Positions 24,351 through 33,504 of a DNA stretch of 64,000 nucleotides are shown here, piece by piece. The translations under genes were made by a program, and so were the position numbers. The notes beneath the pieces were generated by a model. The model ran no database searches. It saw nothing but the letters and a program-made list of their open reading frames with translations, and had not been told where the DNA came from. Origin of the DNA: Lewinellaceae bacterium (GTDB taxonomy: Bacteria; Bacteroidota; Bacteroidia; Chitinophagales; Saprospiraceae); the NCBI GenBank assembly GCA_016711435.1, contig JADJSY010000084.1:1-64000 (forward strand), given 5' to 3'. The stretch's first letter is position 1; every line of letters starts with the position of its first letter.

Positions 24351-27300
24351 TTGTTCATATCCCCAAAAAGATTGTGCCGCTCATTCCTCATTCCTCATCC
24401 CTCATTCCTGCTTCATCCCTCATCCCTAATTTTGGTCTATACAACGCTTCTCCCAGGCCCCCATTTCAGGCGAATCCCCCTCGTCCTGTTATACCTGTGC
24501 CTGTGCGGATCGCTGTTTAGTCAATCACCCTACAACTTTTCCAACCTGCGCACCAGAATGCTCGATGCGCGCCTACCCATGCAGCTCCTCGACTCCCTGA
24601 CCGTGATGCCACCCCTGCTGTCCGTTACACTCATCCCTCATTCCTCATCCCTCATTCCTCATTCCTCATCCCTCATTCCTGATTCCTCATCCCTCATTCC
24701 TCGTTCCTCATCCCTCATTCCTCATCCCTCTTTAGATTCTGGCATTTTTTCCCTAAAAAACAACCAACTTTACACGGATACGGCCCGACTGCGGGCGATT
24801 TGCCCCGACTGCGAGGAGGTCAAGGTCGTGTACCGGGTGCTGCCTTATGATTTTGCAGCGCCCTTGCGCCGCCTCGACACCCTGGCGATTCGCCGCAATG
24901 CCCGCACGGATGCCATTGAATTCGATTACGCTCCCTACGAACCCGCCACCAAACCCTGGGAAACCAACGGGCTGCTTTCCTCCGGCGCCTACACGCGCGG
25001 TTTGTCGTTCGGCAACAACCAGAACCTGGTGTTCAATTCCAGCCTGAACCTCCAGTTGTCGGGCAAATTGGGCAATGACCTCGAACTCCAGGCATCCCTC
25101 TCCGATAATTCCGTGCCCCTGCAACCCGACGGCACCACCCGGCAACTCCAGGAATTCGACCGGATTTTTATCCAGTTAAAACGAAAAAATACAGCGCTGA
25201 CAGCCGGCGACTACGACCTTACCCGGCCCGCCGGCTATTTCTCCAACTACTTTAAACGCCTGCAGGGCGCTATGGTCGAACACCGGCAAATAGGCAACTG
25301 GGGATTCGGCAGCAAAACCTCCGGCGATACGCTCGCCGTGCGGGTGGCCGCCGCCGTTTCGCGTGGAAAATTTGCCCGGCAAATCATACAGGGGCAGGAA
25401 GGGAACCAGGGGCCATACCGTTTACAAGGCGCTGAAGGTGAACGTTTTATCATTGTACTCGCCGGAACGGAAAAGGTTTTTATTGACGGGCAACTGCTGC
25501 GCCGCGGCCTGAGCGACGACTATGTGATGGACTACAACCTGGGCGAACTCACGTTTACTTCCCGCAAGTTAATCACCAAAGACAGCCGCGTCATCGTGGA
25601 GTTTGAATACGCCGTGCAAACCTACCTGCGCTCCACAGTGGCTGCCAACTTAGCCTGGAGTGCCCCGCACAGCCGGATTTACCTCAATTATTACGCAGAA
25701 CAGGACAGTCGCAACAACGGCGGCGCACAGGACCTCTCCGCAACAGAACGCCGCAGCCTGGCCGAAATCGGCGACAACCTGCGCATGGCCTTTGCCTCCG
25801 GCGTGGACACGCTGGACGTTTTTGATCCGGCCCGGGTGCAATACCGCGTTGTTGATTCGCTGGTTTGCGGCGTTCCGATACAAATATTGGAGTACAGCAC
25901 CCGGCCCGATTCGGCGCGTTTTACGGCGCGTTTCACGGAGGTGCTGCAAGGCCAGGGCAACTACGTGTTGGCCCTCACGGCTGCCAATGGCCGTGTGTAC
26001 CGATGGGTGGCGCCCGATCCCCTCACTTGTCAGCCGACCGGTAATTTTGAACCCGTGGTACGTTTGATCGCTCCCGAATCGCGGCAACTCTATACGCTGG
26101 GCGGCGATTTCCAGGTGTCGAAAGGAGGCAATGTGCAGGCGGAACTGGCGCTGAGCAACCGCGACCTGAACCGGTATTCGCCGCTGGGCAATGGCGACAA
26201 CCTGGGCGGCGCCGGGTTTCTGGGATTTCGGCAAAAAATACCGCTCGGCAACGAACAAAAAGGCTGGCAGGCGGGCGTTTATGCCAACTATGAATACACG
26301 GCCCGCACTTTTTTGCCTTTAAATCCCTACCGGCCCGCAGAATTTATCCGCGACTGGAACAGCAGCGGCAGCCTCGACACCGTGGCCGAACAGATTGCGC
26401 GGGGCGGTATTTCCATGAAAAAGAAAGACTGGGGAGAGTCGCGGTACGAATTCGGCTCTTTCCGGCGGCAGGGCGTGTACGAAGGGTATCGCCATTTCGG
26501 ACAGCTACGGGTGCAGCAGCGCGGATACGAACTATTGGGCGAACTCAATTTTTTACAGACCGAAGGACGTGTGGAAAGCACCCGTTTTGCCAGACCGAAA
26601 ATTGATTTTTCCAAAACCTTTTTTAGAAAGGACAGCACGCTGCGCCAAGCCTTCGTGAAAACGGGTGTTTATTTTGAACGGGAAAAAAACGAACGCAACG
26701 CCACAGACGCCGACAGCCTGAACCGCGCCAGTTTCTGGTACGACTTGTTGCGGCTCTACTTCCAAACGCCTGATAATCAGGATAATAAATGGCAATTGGG
26801 CGGTTTTCTTTCCCGCCGCAACGACTTCGCGCCCAACGGCAGTTTTTTTAAACAAAATACGGAAGCCAACGAACTGAACCTGAACGGGAAATGGCAAAAA
26901 AGCGGCCTGAAAATAGCAGCCAATCAACAGATCAACTGGAATTTTACCTATCGAACCCTGCGTGTTTTAGCGCCCGAACTGACGACCGAAAAACCGCTGG
27001 AAACCTACCTGGGCCGGGTGGACTACTCCCTCGCAGCCTGGCGCAATGCGCTGAATTTCACCACCGGTTACGAACTCGGTTCCGGCCAAAGCCCCAAACT
27101 GGAATTCAACTACCTATCCGTCAATCCCGGCGAAGGGCAGTACACCTGGGTGGATCGCAACCGCGACAGCATTTTACAGGTAGATGAAATGGAAATCGCC
27201 GTTTTTCAGGATCAGGCGAGTTATATCCGCGTGGCGGTGAGTACGCCAGATTATATCCGCACCAATAATGTGCTGCTCAACCAGAACCTCCGGCTCGACC

Positions 27301-28136
27301 CGCGCATGGTGTGGGGAACGGCGCCCAAAGGCTGGCGGCGAACTTTGAGCCGTTTTTCCACCCAAAGTACCCTGCAAATCAACCGGCGCACCTTTGCAGG
27401 CGCCGAAGATATTTCGCCCTGGAACCCGTTTCAGTTCAATATTGCCGACACGGCATTGGTGACGGTGGCGGCTACGCTGCGCAATATCCTGTTCGTCAAC
27501 CGCGCCAATCCGGCCTGGGACGCCAGCCTCGCACAGGGCGACAACCGGAGCCAGGTGGCGCTCACCACGGGATTTGAACAGCGCCGCGCCCGCGACTGGA
27601 CGCTGCACGGGCGGGTCAATCTCTCGCTGCGCTGGAGCGCCGAAGCCGACCTCATCCGGGCCGAAAAAAGCACGGATAACCAGGCTTTCGACAACAGGGA
27701 TTTTGACATCAACACCTGGGAAGCAGGCCCAAAACTGACCTGGCTGCCCAACCGAACCTTCCGAATTGCCAGCAATGTAAAATGGAAAGACAGCCAAAAC
27801 GCCATCGGCGAAATGGAAAAAGCCGCTCAAATCAACTGGAATACGGAACTGACCTGGAACCCGCAATCAAAACAGAATGTACAGGGTTTTCGCGCCGCTA
27901 CTTCGCTGCGCGCCAAATTCACCCTGGCCGACATAAAATACACCGGCCAGGCCAATACGTCCGTCGCATTTACCATGCTGGAAGGCCTGCAGGACGGCAA
28001 AAACTACCTCTGGAGCCTGAACCTCGACCGCCAACTTTCCAAAACGGTGCAAATGAGCCTGAACTACGAAGGCCGCAAAACAGGCGACAACCGGGTGGTG
28101 CATGTGGGAAGGGCGCAGGTCAGAGCGGTTTTTTAG
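24351..28136 (+). CDS. Very large outer-membrane/surface protein, SprA-like pattern
   Basis: The open frame is 1261 residues. A signal sequence is visible at RRIPLVLLYLCLCGSLFSQS (about residues 40-59), so the true start may be a non-ATG codon shortly upstream of it; everything before is W2 word sequence. The conserved-looking part starts near residue 200 (SGAYTRGLSFGNNQN, LNLQLSGKLGNDLELQASL, PLQPDGTTRQLQEFDRIFIQ, TAGDYDL, YFSNYFKRLQGA). This pattern is reminiscent of SprA-type type IX secretion outer-membrane proteins but is half their length, so I do not assign that role. The C-terminal half is amphipathic strand-rich, with a barrel-like ending (RAQVRAVF). A block of in-frame spacer words lies at 24628-24735. 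Function unknown. Confidence 0.7.
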   Translation: MFISPKRLCRSFLIPHPSFLLHPSSLILVYTTLLPGPHFRRIPLVLLYLCLCGSLFSQSPYNFSNLRTRMLDARLPMQLLDSLTVMPPLLSVTLIPHSSSLIPHSSSLIPDSSSLIPRSSSLIPHPSLDSGIFSLKNNQLYTDTARLRAICPDCEEVKVVYRVLPYDFAAPLRRLDTLAIRRNARTDAIEFDYAPYEPATKPWETNGLLSSGAYTRGLSFGNNQNLVFNSSLNLQLSGKLGNDLELQASLSDNSVPLQPDGTTRQLQEFDRIFIQLKRKNTALTAGDYDLTRPAGYFSNYFKRLQGAMVEHRQIGNWGFGSKTSGDTLAVRVAAAVSRGKFARQIIQGQEGNQGPYRLQGAEGERFIIVLAGTEKVFIDGQLLRRGLSDDYVMDYNLGELTFTSRKLITKDSRVIVEFEYAVQTYLRSTVAANLAWSAPHSRIYLNYYAEQDSRNNGGAQDLSATERRSLAEIGDNLRMAFASGVDTLDVFDPARVQYRVVDSLVCGVPIQILEYSTRPDSARFTARFTEVLQGQGNYVLALTAANGRVYRWVAPDPLTCQPTGNFEPVVRLIAPESRQLYTLGGDFQVSKGGNVQAELALSNRDLNRYSPLGNGDNLGGAGFLGFRQKIPLGNEQKGWQAGVYANYEYTARTFLPLNPYRPAEFIRDWNSSGSLDTVAEQIARGGISMKKKDWGESRYEFGSFRRQGVYEGYRHFGQLRVQQRGYELLGELNFLQTEGRVESTRFARPKIDFSKTFFRKDSTLRQAFVKTGVYFEREKNERNATDADSLNRASFWYDLLRLYFQTPDNQDNKWQLGGFLSRRNDFAPNGSFFKQNTEANELNLNGKWQKSGLKIAANQQINWNFTYRTLRVLAPELTTEKPLETYLGRVDYSLAAWRNALNFTTGYELGSGQSPKLEFNYLSVNPGEGQYTWVDRNRDSILQVDEMEIAVFQDQASYIRVAVSTPDYIRTNNVLLNQNLRLDPRMVWGTAPKGWRRTLSRFSTQSTLQINRRTFAGAEDISPWNPFQFNIADTALVTVAATLRNILFVNRANPAWDASLAQGDNRSQVALTTGFEQRRARDWTLHGRVNLSLRWSAEADLIRAEKSTDNQAFDNRDFDINTWEAGPKLTWLPNRTFRIASNVKWKDSQNAIGEMEKAAQINWNTELTWNPQSKQNVQGFRAATSLRAKFTLADIKYTGQANTSVAFTMLEGLQDGKNYLWSLNLDRQLSKTVQMSLNYEGRKTGDNRVVHVGRAQVRAVF
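24628..24735 (+). repeat. W2 word array inside the coding frame
   Basis: About ten units of CATCCCTCATTCCTCATTC-type words encode repeated SLIPHSS/SLIPDSS/SLIPRSS peptides within the large surface protein gene. The frame is open through the array and conserved-looking protein continues after it. Confidence 0.9.
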
Positions 28137-28464
28137 AAGTGAGAGGTGAGAAGTGAGAAGTGAGAGGCGTCCCCCTTGGCATTTGGTTGGATTTTGAGTC
28201 TGGGTGTTTCAGGCCTGTAATCGTGAATCGTGTTTAGTGTATGGTGTTTGGGCTTCGCGTTTGGCATTTGTGAAAATTCGACCAAAATATCAACTACTGC
28301 CAAACGCGAAGCCCCCGAAACACTAAACACCATACACTAAACACGATTCACGATTACAGGCCTGAAAAACCCAAGCCAAAATCCAACCAAATGCCAAGGG
28401 GGACGCCTCTCACCTCTCACCTTCACCTCTCACTTCTCACTTCTCACTTCTCACTTCTCACTTC
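28137..28464. repeat. Long W1/W4 inverted-repeat element (copy with loop in orientation A)
   Basis: A near-complete ~300-bp palindrome. The outer part is AAGTGAGAGGTGAG words. It continues with GGCGTCCCCCTTGGCATTTGG, TTTCAGGCCTGTAATCGTG and GTGTTTAGTGTATGGTGTTTG, then GGCTTCGCGTTTGGC, each with a complement in the second half. The loop reads ATTTGTGAAAATTC...ATATCAACTACTGCC. A second copy at 41714-42003 carries the reverse complement of this loop. Confidence 0.9.
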
Positions 28465-29316
28465 TCACTTCTTAATCAAGGGTGTTAAGTACTTAATACT
28501 CACCGGCACCTGCTCCACCGACCTCGAAGATTCATCCTCGATAAAATAATATTTGATACCAATTTTCCGGGCTGCCTGCATCACAGCGGGCATGTCCTGG
28601 TTGCCGGTGCCGACGACCACGTTCCATTCCACGTCGGTTTTGCCGTTGGGGTTGCCGGGCGTGCCTTTGAGTTGATCTTTCACGTGCAGGGCTTTCCAGC
28701 GTTTGGGGTATTTGCGCAGCCAGGCCGCCGGATCCTGCCCCGGGTTTTTGACCCAGTAGATGTCCATTTCAAAATTAACGTACTTTGCTTTGGTGTTTTT
28801 AACTAAGTAATCGAACAGTAACTGACCATCCTGGTAGGGCCGGAATTCAAAACCATGCGGGTGGTACAGCAATTTCAACCCCTTCTTTCTCAGGGCTTTG
28901 CCGGAGGTGTTAAAAACCTGAACGGCTTTTTTGATGTCGTCGATGGTAAATTCATCGCCGTTGTGCGGAATCCAGGCGCACATCACGAATTCGGAACCGA
29001 GGGTTTTAGCATTTTGAATGACCGTTTCTAATTTTGCAGGGTCTGCCAAAAGATCAAAAGAAGCGCCCATGCTTACGGCTTTCAGGCCGAATTCGTCGAG
29101 CAGTTTTTTGGATTCTGCGGCGGTCTTTCCGGTAAACAGGCCGGTTTCCACGGTGTGGAAGCCCATGTCCTGGACTTTTTTCAGGGTACCCCGAAGGTCC
29201 GCTTTCATTTCATTTCTGAAACTGTACAATTGTACGCCGAGTGCATCGGGCACTTGCGCGGATAGTTGGCAAAGGCAAAAAAATGCTGCCAGACAAAAAG
29301 TGATTGATTTATTCAT
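28465..29316 (-). CDS. Secreted sugar phosphate isomerase/epimerase-like protein
   Basis: This is a 283-residue protein of the xylose isomerase-like TIM-barrel (AP endonuclease 2) superfamily with a signal peptide (FCLAAFFCLCQLSAQ). Motifs are LGVQLYSFRNEM at the start, MGFHTVETG, LLYHPHGFEF with a metal-binding His, NFEMDIYWVKNPGQDP, ALHVKD and YYFIEDE. Such periplasmic enzymes act in sugar or inositol catabolism, but the substrate is not known. The ATG at 29316 was chosen because the signal peptide starts there. The stop is in an AGAAGTGAGAAG word. It is divergent from xdhA, with a palindromic operator candidate between them. Confidence 0.85.
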   Translation of the reverse strand: MNKSITFCLAAFFCLCQLSAQVPDALGVQLYSFRNEMKADLRGTLKKVQDMGFHTVETGLFTGKTAAESKKLLDEFGLKAVSMGASFDLLADPAKLETVIQNAKTLGSEFVMCAWIPHNGDEFTIDDIKKAVQVFNTSGKALRKKGLKLLYHPHGFEFRPYQDGQLLFDYLVKNTKAKYVNFEMDIYWVKNPGQDPAAWLRKYPKRWKALHVKDQLKGTPGNPNGKTDVEWNVVVGTGNQDMPAVMQAARKIGIKYYFIEDESSRSVEQVPVSIKYLTPLIKK

Positions 29317-29368
29317 GTTGAAGGAATGTGTAGTAATGGTAAGCAAAGATGAAATGTGTTGCCAAAGT

Positions 29369-29387
29369 AACATGAATCATGTTAATC
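29369..29387. promoter_or_regulatory. Palindromic operator candidate AACATGAATCATGTT
   Basis: A perfect 15-nt palindrome lies between the divergent isomerase and xdhA genes, followed by AATC. The 19-nt block recurs with two differences at 59856-59874. The regulator is unknown. Confidence 0.5.
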
Positions 29388-29427
29388 GCGTTACTTTGCC
29401 TGTACATTTTGCATAGGAAACCTGTCA

Positions 29428-30843
29428 TTGCCTGCACCACAAATAAAATCGGGAGTGATTCAATTTATACTTAACCAACATACGATCCAAACCGGACTAC
29501 CCGAAGGCAGCACCGTGCTGGACTTCGTTCGCTACCACAAGCGGTTCAGCGGCACCAAAATCGGCTGCCGGGAAGGAGACTGCGGCGCCTGCACGGTGCT
29601 GGTGGGGGATATGGAAAATGACCGCTTAGTCTACCGCTCCATGACCTCCTGCCTGATGCCTTTGCGCAATGCGCGGGGCAAACATATCGTGACCGTCGAA
29701 GGGATCAATGCCGAACAACTCACGCCCGTGCAACAGGCCATGGTAGATACCAACGGCACCCAATGCGGTTTTTGTACCATCGGATTTGTCATGTCGCTGA
29801 CGGGTTTTGCCCTGGAAAACGGCGAACATCCGTACGAAAAGGCGATTGCTGCCATTGACGGCAATATCTGTCGCTGCACGGGTTATAAATCCATCGAACG
29901 GGCGGCCAGGATTATTTCGGATCAATTGCAAAACATGGAAAAGCCGAACCACCTGAACCTGTTGATCGAACAGGGTTTTGTGCCGGCCTACTTCTCAACG
30001 ATTGAGGAGCGTCTGCTGACATTGAAAAAAGAGATGGCCGCTTTGCCGGAAATATCCTCCGCAACCCAGGCTTACGCCATCGGCGGCGGCACAGATTTGA
30101 TGGTGCAAAAACCCGAAACCCTCAAACATGCGGCGCTGCATCCTTTGTTCGATCGCGAAGCACTGAATACCATTGCATGGGAACATGGGCAATTGCATAT
30201 CGGCGCTTCGGTTACCGTAACACAATTTGCTGAAAATGAACGGGTTCGGGTTGCATTTCCCCAACTGGATAAAGTGGTGAAATTGCTTTCGTCCACGCCC
30301 ATCCGAAACATGGCCACCATGGGAGGCAATCTGGTGAACGCCTCGCCCATCGGTGATATGAGCATTTTTTTTCTGGCCTTAGACAGTACGCTCACCCTGA
30401 CAGACGCTCAAGGCAACAGACGACAAGTGCCCCTGAAAACGTTTTTTAAAGCGTATAAAAAAACGGATTTACTACCCAGAGAAATCATCGAACGTATCTC
30501 TTTTACGCCACCTCCGCCGGGCACTTTTTTTAATTTTGAAAAAGTCTGCAAACGCACGCATCTCGATATTGCCAGTGTCAACACGGCCTGCCAGATGAGA
30601 CTGGCTCCGGATGGAACGATTGCCGAAATTCACCTGGCTGCCGGTGGCGTCTGGCCTTTCCCCAAATACCTGGAGCAAACCGCAGCCTTTTTAAAAGGCA
30701 AAAAACCGACACACGAACTCTGGGCCGCCGCCGAATCAGTTTTGCAGTCCGACATTGCGCCGATTTCGGATGTGCGGGGCTCGGAAGCGTATAAAAGATT
30801 GTTGCTGAGCAAGTTGTTTTTGGCGCATTTGATGAAGGTTTGA
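29428..30843 (+). CDS. xdhA: Xanthine dehydrogenase small subunit (FeS and FAD)
   Basis: This subunit passes electrons from the molybdenum site to NAD+ through two [2Fe-2S] clusters and FAD during oxidation of hypoxanthine and xanthine to urate. It has 471 residues. The plant-type cluster ligands are C47, C52, C55 and C75; the second cluster has C113, C116, C148 and C150 (CGFC, CRC). The FAD domain begins near residue 205 (AIGGGTDLMV) and includes MATMGGNLVNASPIGD. Start: TTG 29428 preceded by AGGAAA; an in-frame stop at 29383 excludes a longer protein and no ATG is available upstream. The stop TGA sits in the first word of a GGTTTGATGG array. It is first in the purine-degradation locus. Confidence 0.95.
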   Translation: MPAPQIKSGVIQFILNQHTIQTGLPEGSTVLDFVRYHKRFSGTKIGCREGDCGACTVLVGDMENDRLVYRSMTSCLMPLRNARGKHIVTVEGINAEQLTPVQQAMVDTNGTQCGFCTIGFVMSLTGFALENGEHPYEKAIAAIDGNICRCTGYKSIERAARIISDQLQNMEKPNHLNLLIEQGFVPAYFSTIEERLLTLKKEMAALPEISSATQAYAIGGGTDLMVQKPETLKHAALHPLFDREALNTIAWEHGQLHIGASVTVTQFAENERVRVAFPQLDKVVKLLSSTPIRNMATMGGNLVNASPIGDMSIFFLALDSTLTLTDAQGNRRQVPLKTFFKAYKKTDLLPREIIERISFTPPPPGTFFNFEKVCKRTHLDIASVNTACQMRLAPDGTIAEIHLAAGGVWPFPKYLEQTAAFLKGKKPTHELWAAAESVLQSDIAPISDVRGSEAYKRLLLSKLFLAHLMKV

Positions 30844-30945
30844 TGGTTTGAAAGGTTTGATGGTTTGAGGTGGTAACGTAAAGCAACCTCCATTTGACCA
30901 CCATCAAACCATCAAACCTTTCAAACCATCAAACCTTCATCAACC
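30838..30945. repeat. W5 word inverted repeat (GGTTTGATGGTTTGAAAGG)
   Basis: GTTTGATGGTTTGAAAGG words from 30838 pair with ATCAAACCTTTCAAACCATC (30911-30930). The loop is about 30 nt. It lies between xdhA and xdhB and begins at the xdhA stop codon. Confidence 0.88.
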
Positions 30946-30978
30946 CTCTTAGCCACCACATTTCAACCCGTATCCAAA

Positions 30979-33258
30979 ATGACATCCAAACAAATCAATC
31001 CCCCGCCGGCCAATACAGATGCCGCCGCCCATGTCACCGGAAAATCGGTATATGTGGACGATATTCCCGTCATGGAAGGCGCTTTGTGGGTGAAAGTCCT
31101 GGATGCCCGCGTGGCGCATGGCGTGATCAAACGCCTCGACATCCGGGCAGCGGAACAGATGGAAGGTGTCGTCAAAATATTCACCTACTGCGATATTCCC
31201 GGCGAAAACCAGGTAGGTGGTATTATCCCGGACGAGCCTTTGCTGGCTGACCATGAAGTGCATTTTCAGGGACAACCCATTGCGCTCATCGCTGCCGAAA
31301 CGGAAGACCAGGCAGCGGCGGCTTTGGAAAAAATTATCCTGGAAATAGAACCGTTGCCCGTCATTACCGATCCCCGCGAGGCATTCCGGCAAGGCAAACT
31401 GCTCAGTCCTTCGCGTACCTTTTCCAAAGGCAATACCGCTGAAGCCTTTTCCCGCTGCGCCCATATTTTTGAAGGAAAAACCGAAACCGGCGGGCAGGAG
31501 CATTTGTACCTCGAAACGCAGGGCGCTTACGCCATTGCAACGGAACACAACAGCGTCCGGATTTATTCTTCCACGCAAGGCCCCACGGCCGTGCAACGCA
31601 CCGTGGCGCGGGTGTTGGGCGTGGGTATGAACCAGGTGGAAGTGGACGTCACCCGCCTCGGCGGCGGCTTCGGCGGCAAGGAAGACCAGGCTTCTACCTG
31701 GGGCGCGTTTGCAGCGCTCGTCGCGCATGTCCTGAAAAGACCGGCGAAATGTATTCCGCATCGTATGGAAGACATGCGCATGACCGGTAAACGCAATCCG
31801 TACAGCAGCGATTTTAAAATCGGGCTGGATGCGGATTGCCGGATCATCGCCTACGAGGCGACTTTTTACCAGAATGGCGGCGCGGCGGCTGATCTTTCTC
31901 CGGCCATCCTGGAGCGCACGCTTTTTCACGCGGCCAACAGTTATGCTATTCCGCACGTACACGTCACGGCGCATTCCTGCAAAACCAACCTGCCGCCCAA
32001 TACGGCCTTTCGGGGTTTCGGCGGGCCGCAGGGCAAGTTTGTAATCGAAGCGGCCATCGACTGCGCCGCCAAAAACCTGGGCGTTCATGCGGCCCTGATC
32101 CAACGAAAAAACCTGCTCGACGACGGCTACGAATTTCATTACGGACAAATTGCAGTAGGCGCGGAAGCCAAAAACTCCTGGAATACGCTGGAGCAAAAAC
32201 AACCGTTTGCCGCTGTGATGGCCGATGTGGAAGCGTTCAATACCACCCATGCCTGGCAGAAAAAAGGCGCGGCCTGGATGCCGATTTGTTTCGGTATTTC
32301 CTTTACCAATACCATGATGAACCACGCCCGGGCTTTGGTACATGTGTACTCCGACGGCAGTGTGGGCGTCAGTACCGGCGCAGTGGAAATGGGACAGGGC
32401 GTCAACATGAAAATGATACAGGTCGCCGCGGCATGTCTGGGCGTCTCCTGGGATCGTATCAAATTGGAAACGACCAACACCACCCGGGTGGCCAATACCT
32501 CGCCATCTGCGGCCAGCGCCACTGCCGACCTGAATGGCAAAGCACTGACAGATGCCTGCAACCAGATTCGCGCGCGGCTCGACGCACTGGTGAAATCGCT
32601 GTTCGGAGCAGATGAAAAAGCAGCAGTCACGCTGCGCGACAACCGCGTTTACCTGAACGGTCAAGACACCGACCTGAACTGGAATCAACTGATCCAGCAG
32701 GCATTTATACAAAGGGTCAACCTGAGTGCCAAAGGGCATTACGCCACGCCGCAGATTCATTTTGACAAATCGACCGGAAAAGGCCATCCCTTTGCCTATC
32801 ACGTGTACGGCACGGCACTGACGGTTTGTACAGTAGACTGTCTACGAGGCATTTATACCATTGATTTAGTGGATGTTGTACATGATTTTGGCACAAGTAT
32901 CAACCGGCATATCGACCTGGGGCAATGTGAAGGCGGCATTGTGCAGGGCATCGGCTGGATGACGATGGAAGAGGTAGTTTACAACGCGGAAGGCAGGTTG
33001 TTGTCCAATGCGCTGTCTACTTATAAAATCCCGGATATTTACTCGGTACCTGCCGTGCTGGATATTCAGTTTCTGGATACGGAAGGCTCCGATCTGGCTA
33101 TTTTTAAATCGAAAGCAGTTGGTGAGCCGCCGCTGATGTACGGTATCGGCGCTTTTTTCGCCCTGCGCAATGCGGTACTGGCGTTTAACCCGGCTTCCAA
33201 TATTGCGTATTCGGCGCCGATGACGCCGGAAAAGGTGTTGATGGGGTTGCATGGATAA
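30979..33258 (+). CDS. xdhB: Xanthine dehydrogenase large (molybdopterin) subunit
   Basis: This subunit binds the molybdenum cofactor and hydroxylates hypoxanthine/xanthine. It has 759 residues, the normal length. It starts with the aldehyde oxidase/xanthine dehydrogenase a/b hammerhead (HVTGKSVYVDDIPVMEGALW). It then has QGPTAVQRTVARVLG, the Moco-binding RLGGGFGGKE, the substrate-site FRGFGGPQGKF with the catalytic-pocket Arg, and GAVEMGQGVNMK. Near the end is the GEPPLMYGIGAFFA signature with the catalytic Glu. XdhC, needed for sulfuration and insertion of the cofactor, is encoded further down at 40289. Confidence 0.96.
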   Translation: MTSKQINPPPANTDAAAHVTGKSVYVDDIPVMEGALWVKVLDARVAHGVIKRLDIRAAEQMEGVVKIFTYCDIPGENQVGGIIPDEPLLADHEVHFQGQPIALIAAETEDQAAAALEKIILEIEPLPVITDPREAFRQGKLLSPSRTFSKGNTAEAFSRCAHIFEGKTETGGQEHLYLETQGAYAIATEHNSVRIYSSTQGPTAVQRTVARVLGVGMNQVEVDVTRLGGGFGGKEDQASTWGAFAALVAHVLKRPAKCIPHRMEDMRMTGKRNPYSSDFKIGLDADCRIIAYEATFYQNGGAAADLSPAILERTLFHAANSYAIPHVHVTAHSCKTNLPPNTAFRGFGGPQGKFVIEAAIDCAAKNLGVHAALIQRKNLLDDGYEFHYGQIAVGAEAKNSWNTLEQKQPFAAVMADVEAFNTTHAWQKKGAAWMPICFGISFTNTMMNHARALVHVYSDGSVGVSTGAVEMGQGVNMKMIQVAAACLGVSWDRIKLETTNTTRVANTSPSAASATADLNGKALTDACNQIRARLDALVKSLFGADEKAAVTLRDNRVYLNGQDTDLNWNQLIQQAFIQRVNLSAKGHYATPQIHFDKSTGKGHPFAYHVYGTALTVCTVDCLRGIYTIDLVDVVHDFGTSINRHIDLGQCEGGIVQGIGWMTMEEVVYNAEGRLLSNALSTYKIPDIYSVPAVLDIQFLDTEGSDLAIFKSKAVGEPPLMYGIGAFFALRNAVLAFNPASNIAYSAPMTPEKVLMGLHG

Positions 33259-33270
33259 TGAACCTATCAT

Positions 33271-33440
33271 TTGCCGCCGTGCGCGGGTCTTACGACCCCG
33301 CACTTCTGGCTACTACGAATTTTTGACACGAAGTGGTTTGGTAATTGCCATCTTTTTGGTATTTGTGATAATTCATGCCAGGCTTACAGAAAATGCAAGG
33401 GACGAGCAACTTACGCTTAGGCTAAAACCATGTCCGTTGT
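33271..33440. repeat. Dispersed repeats between xdhB and allB
   Basis: 33271-33303 (TTGCCGCCGTGCGCGGGTC, then TTACGACCCCGCAC) is a copy of the right arm of the palindrome at 50887-51015 and forms its own GCGGGTC/GACCCCGC hairpin. 33327-33440 (ACACGAAGTGGTTT, then GTGATAATTCATGCCAGG, then CTTACGCTTAGGC) is a diverged copy of 22098-22240. Confidence 0.65.
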
Positions 33441-33504
33441 GGCTAAAAATTGTTCGTTTTATGCAAAGACCCTGTTTTAACCTTTATAAAGTAAAAATTT
33501 AGCA

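Noticed and set aside
30949..32802. 617-codon minus-strand frame opposite xdhB
   Set aside because: Antisense shadow of a clear molybdopterin subunit.
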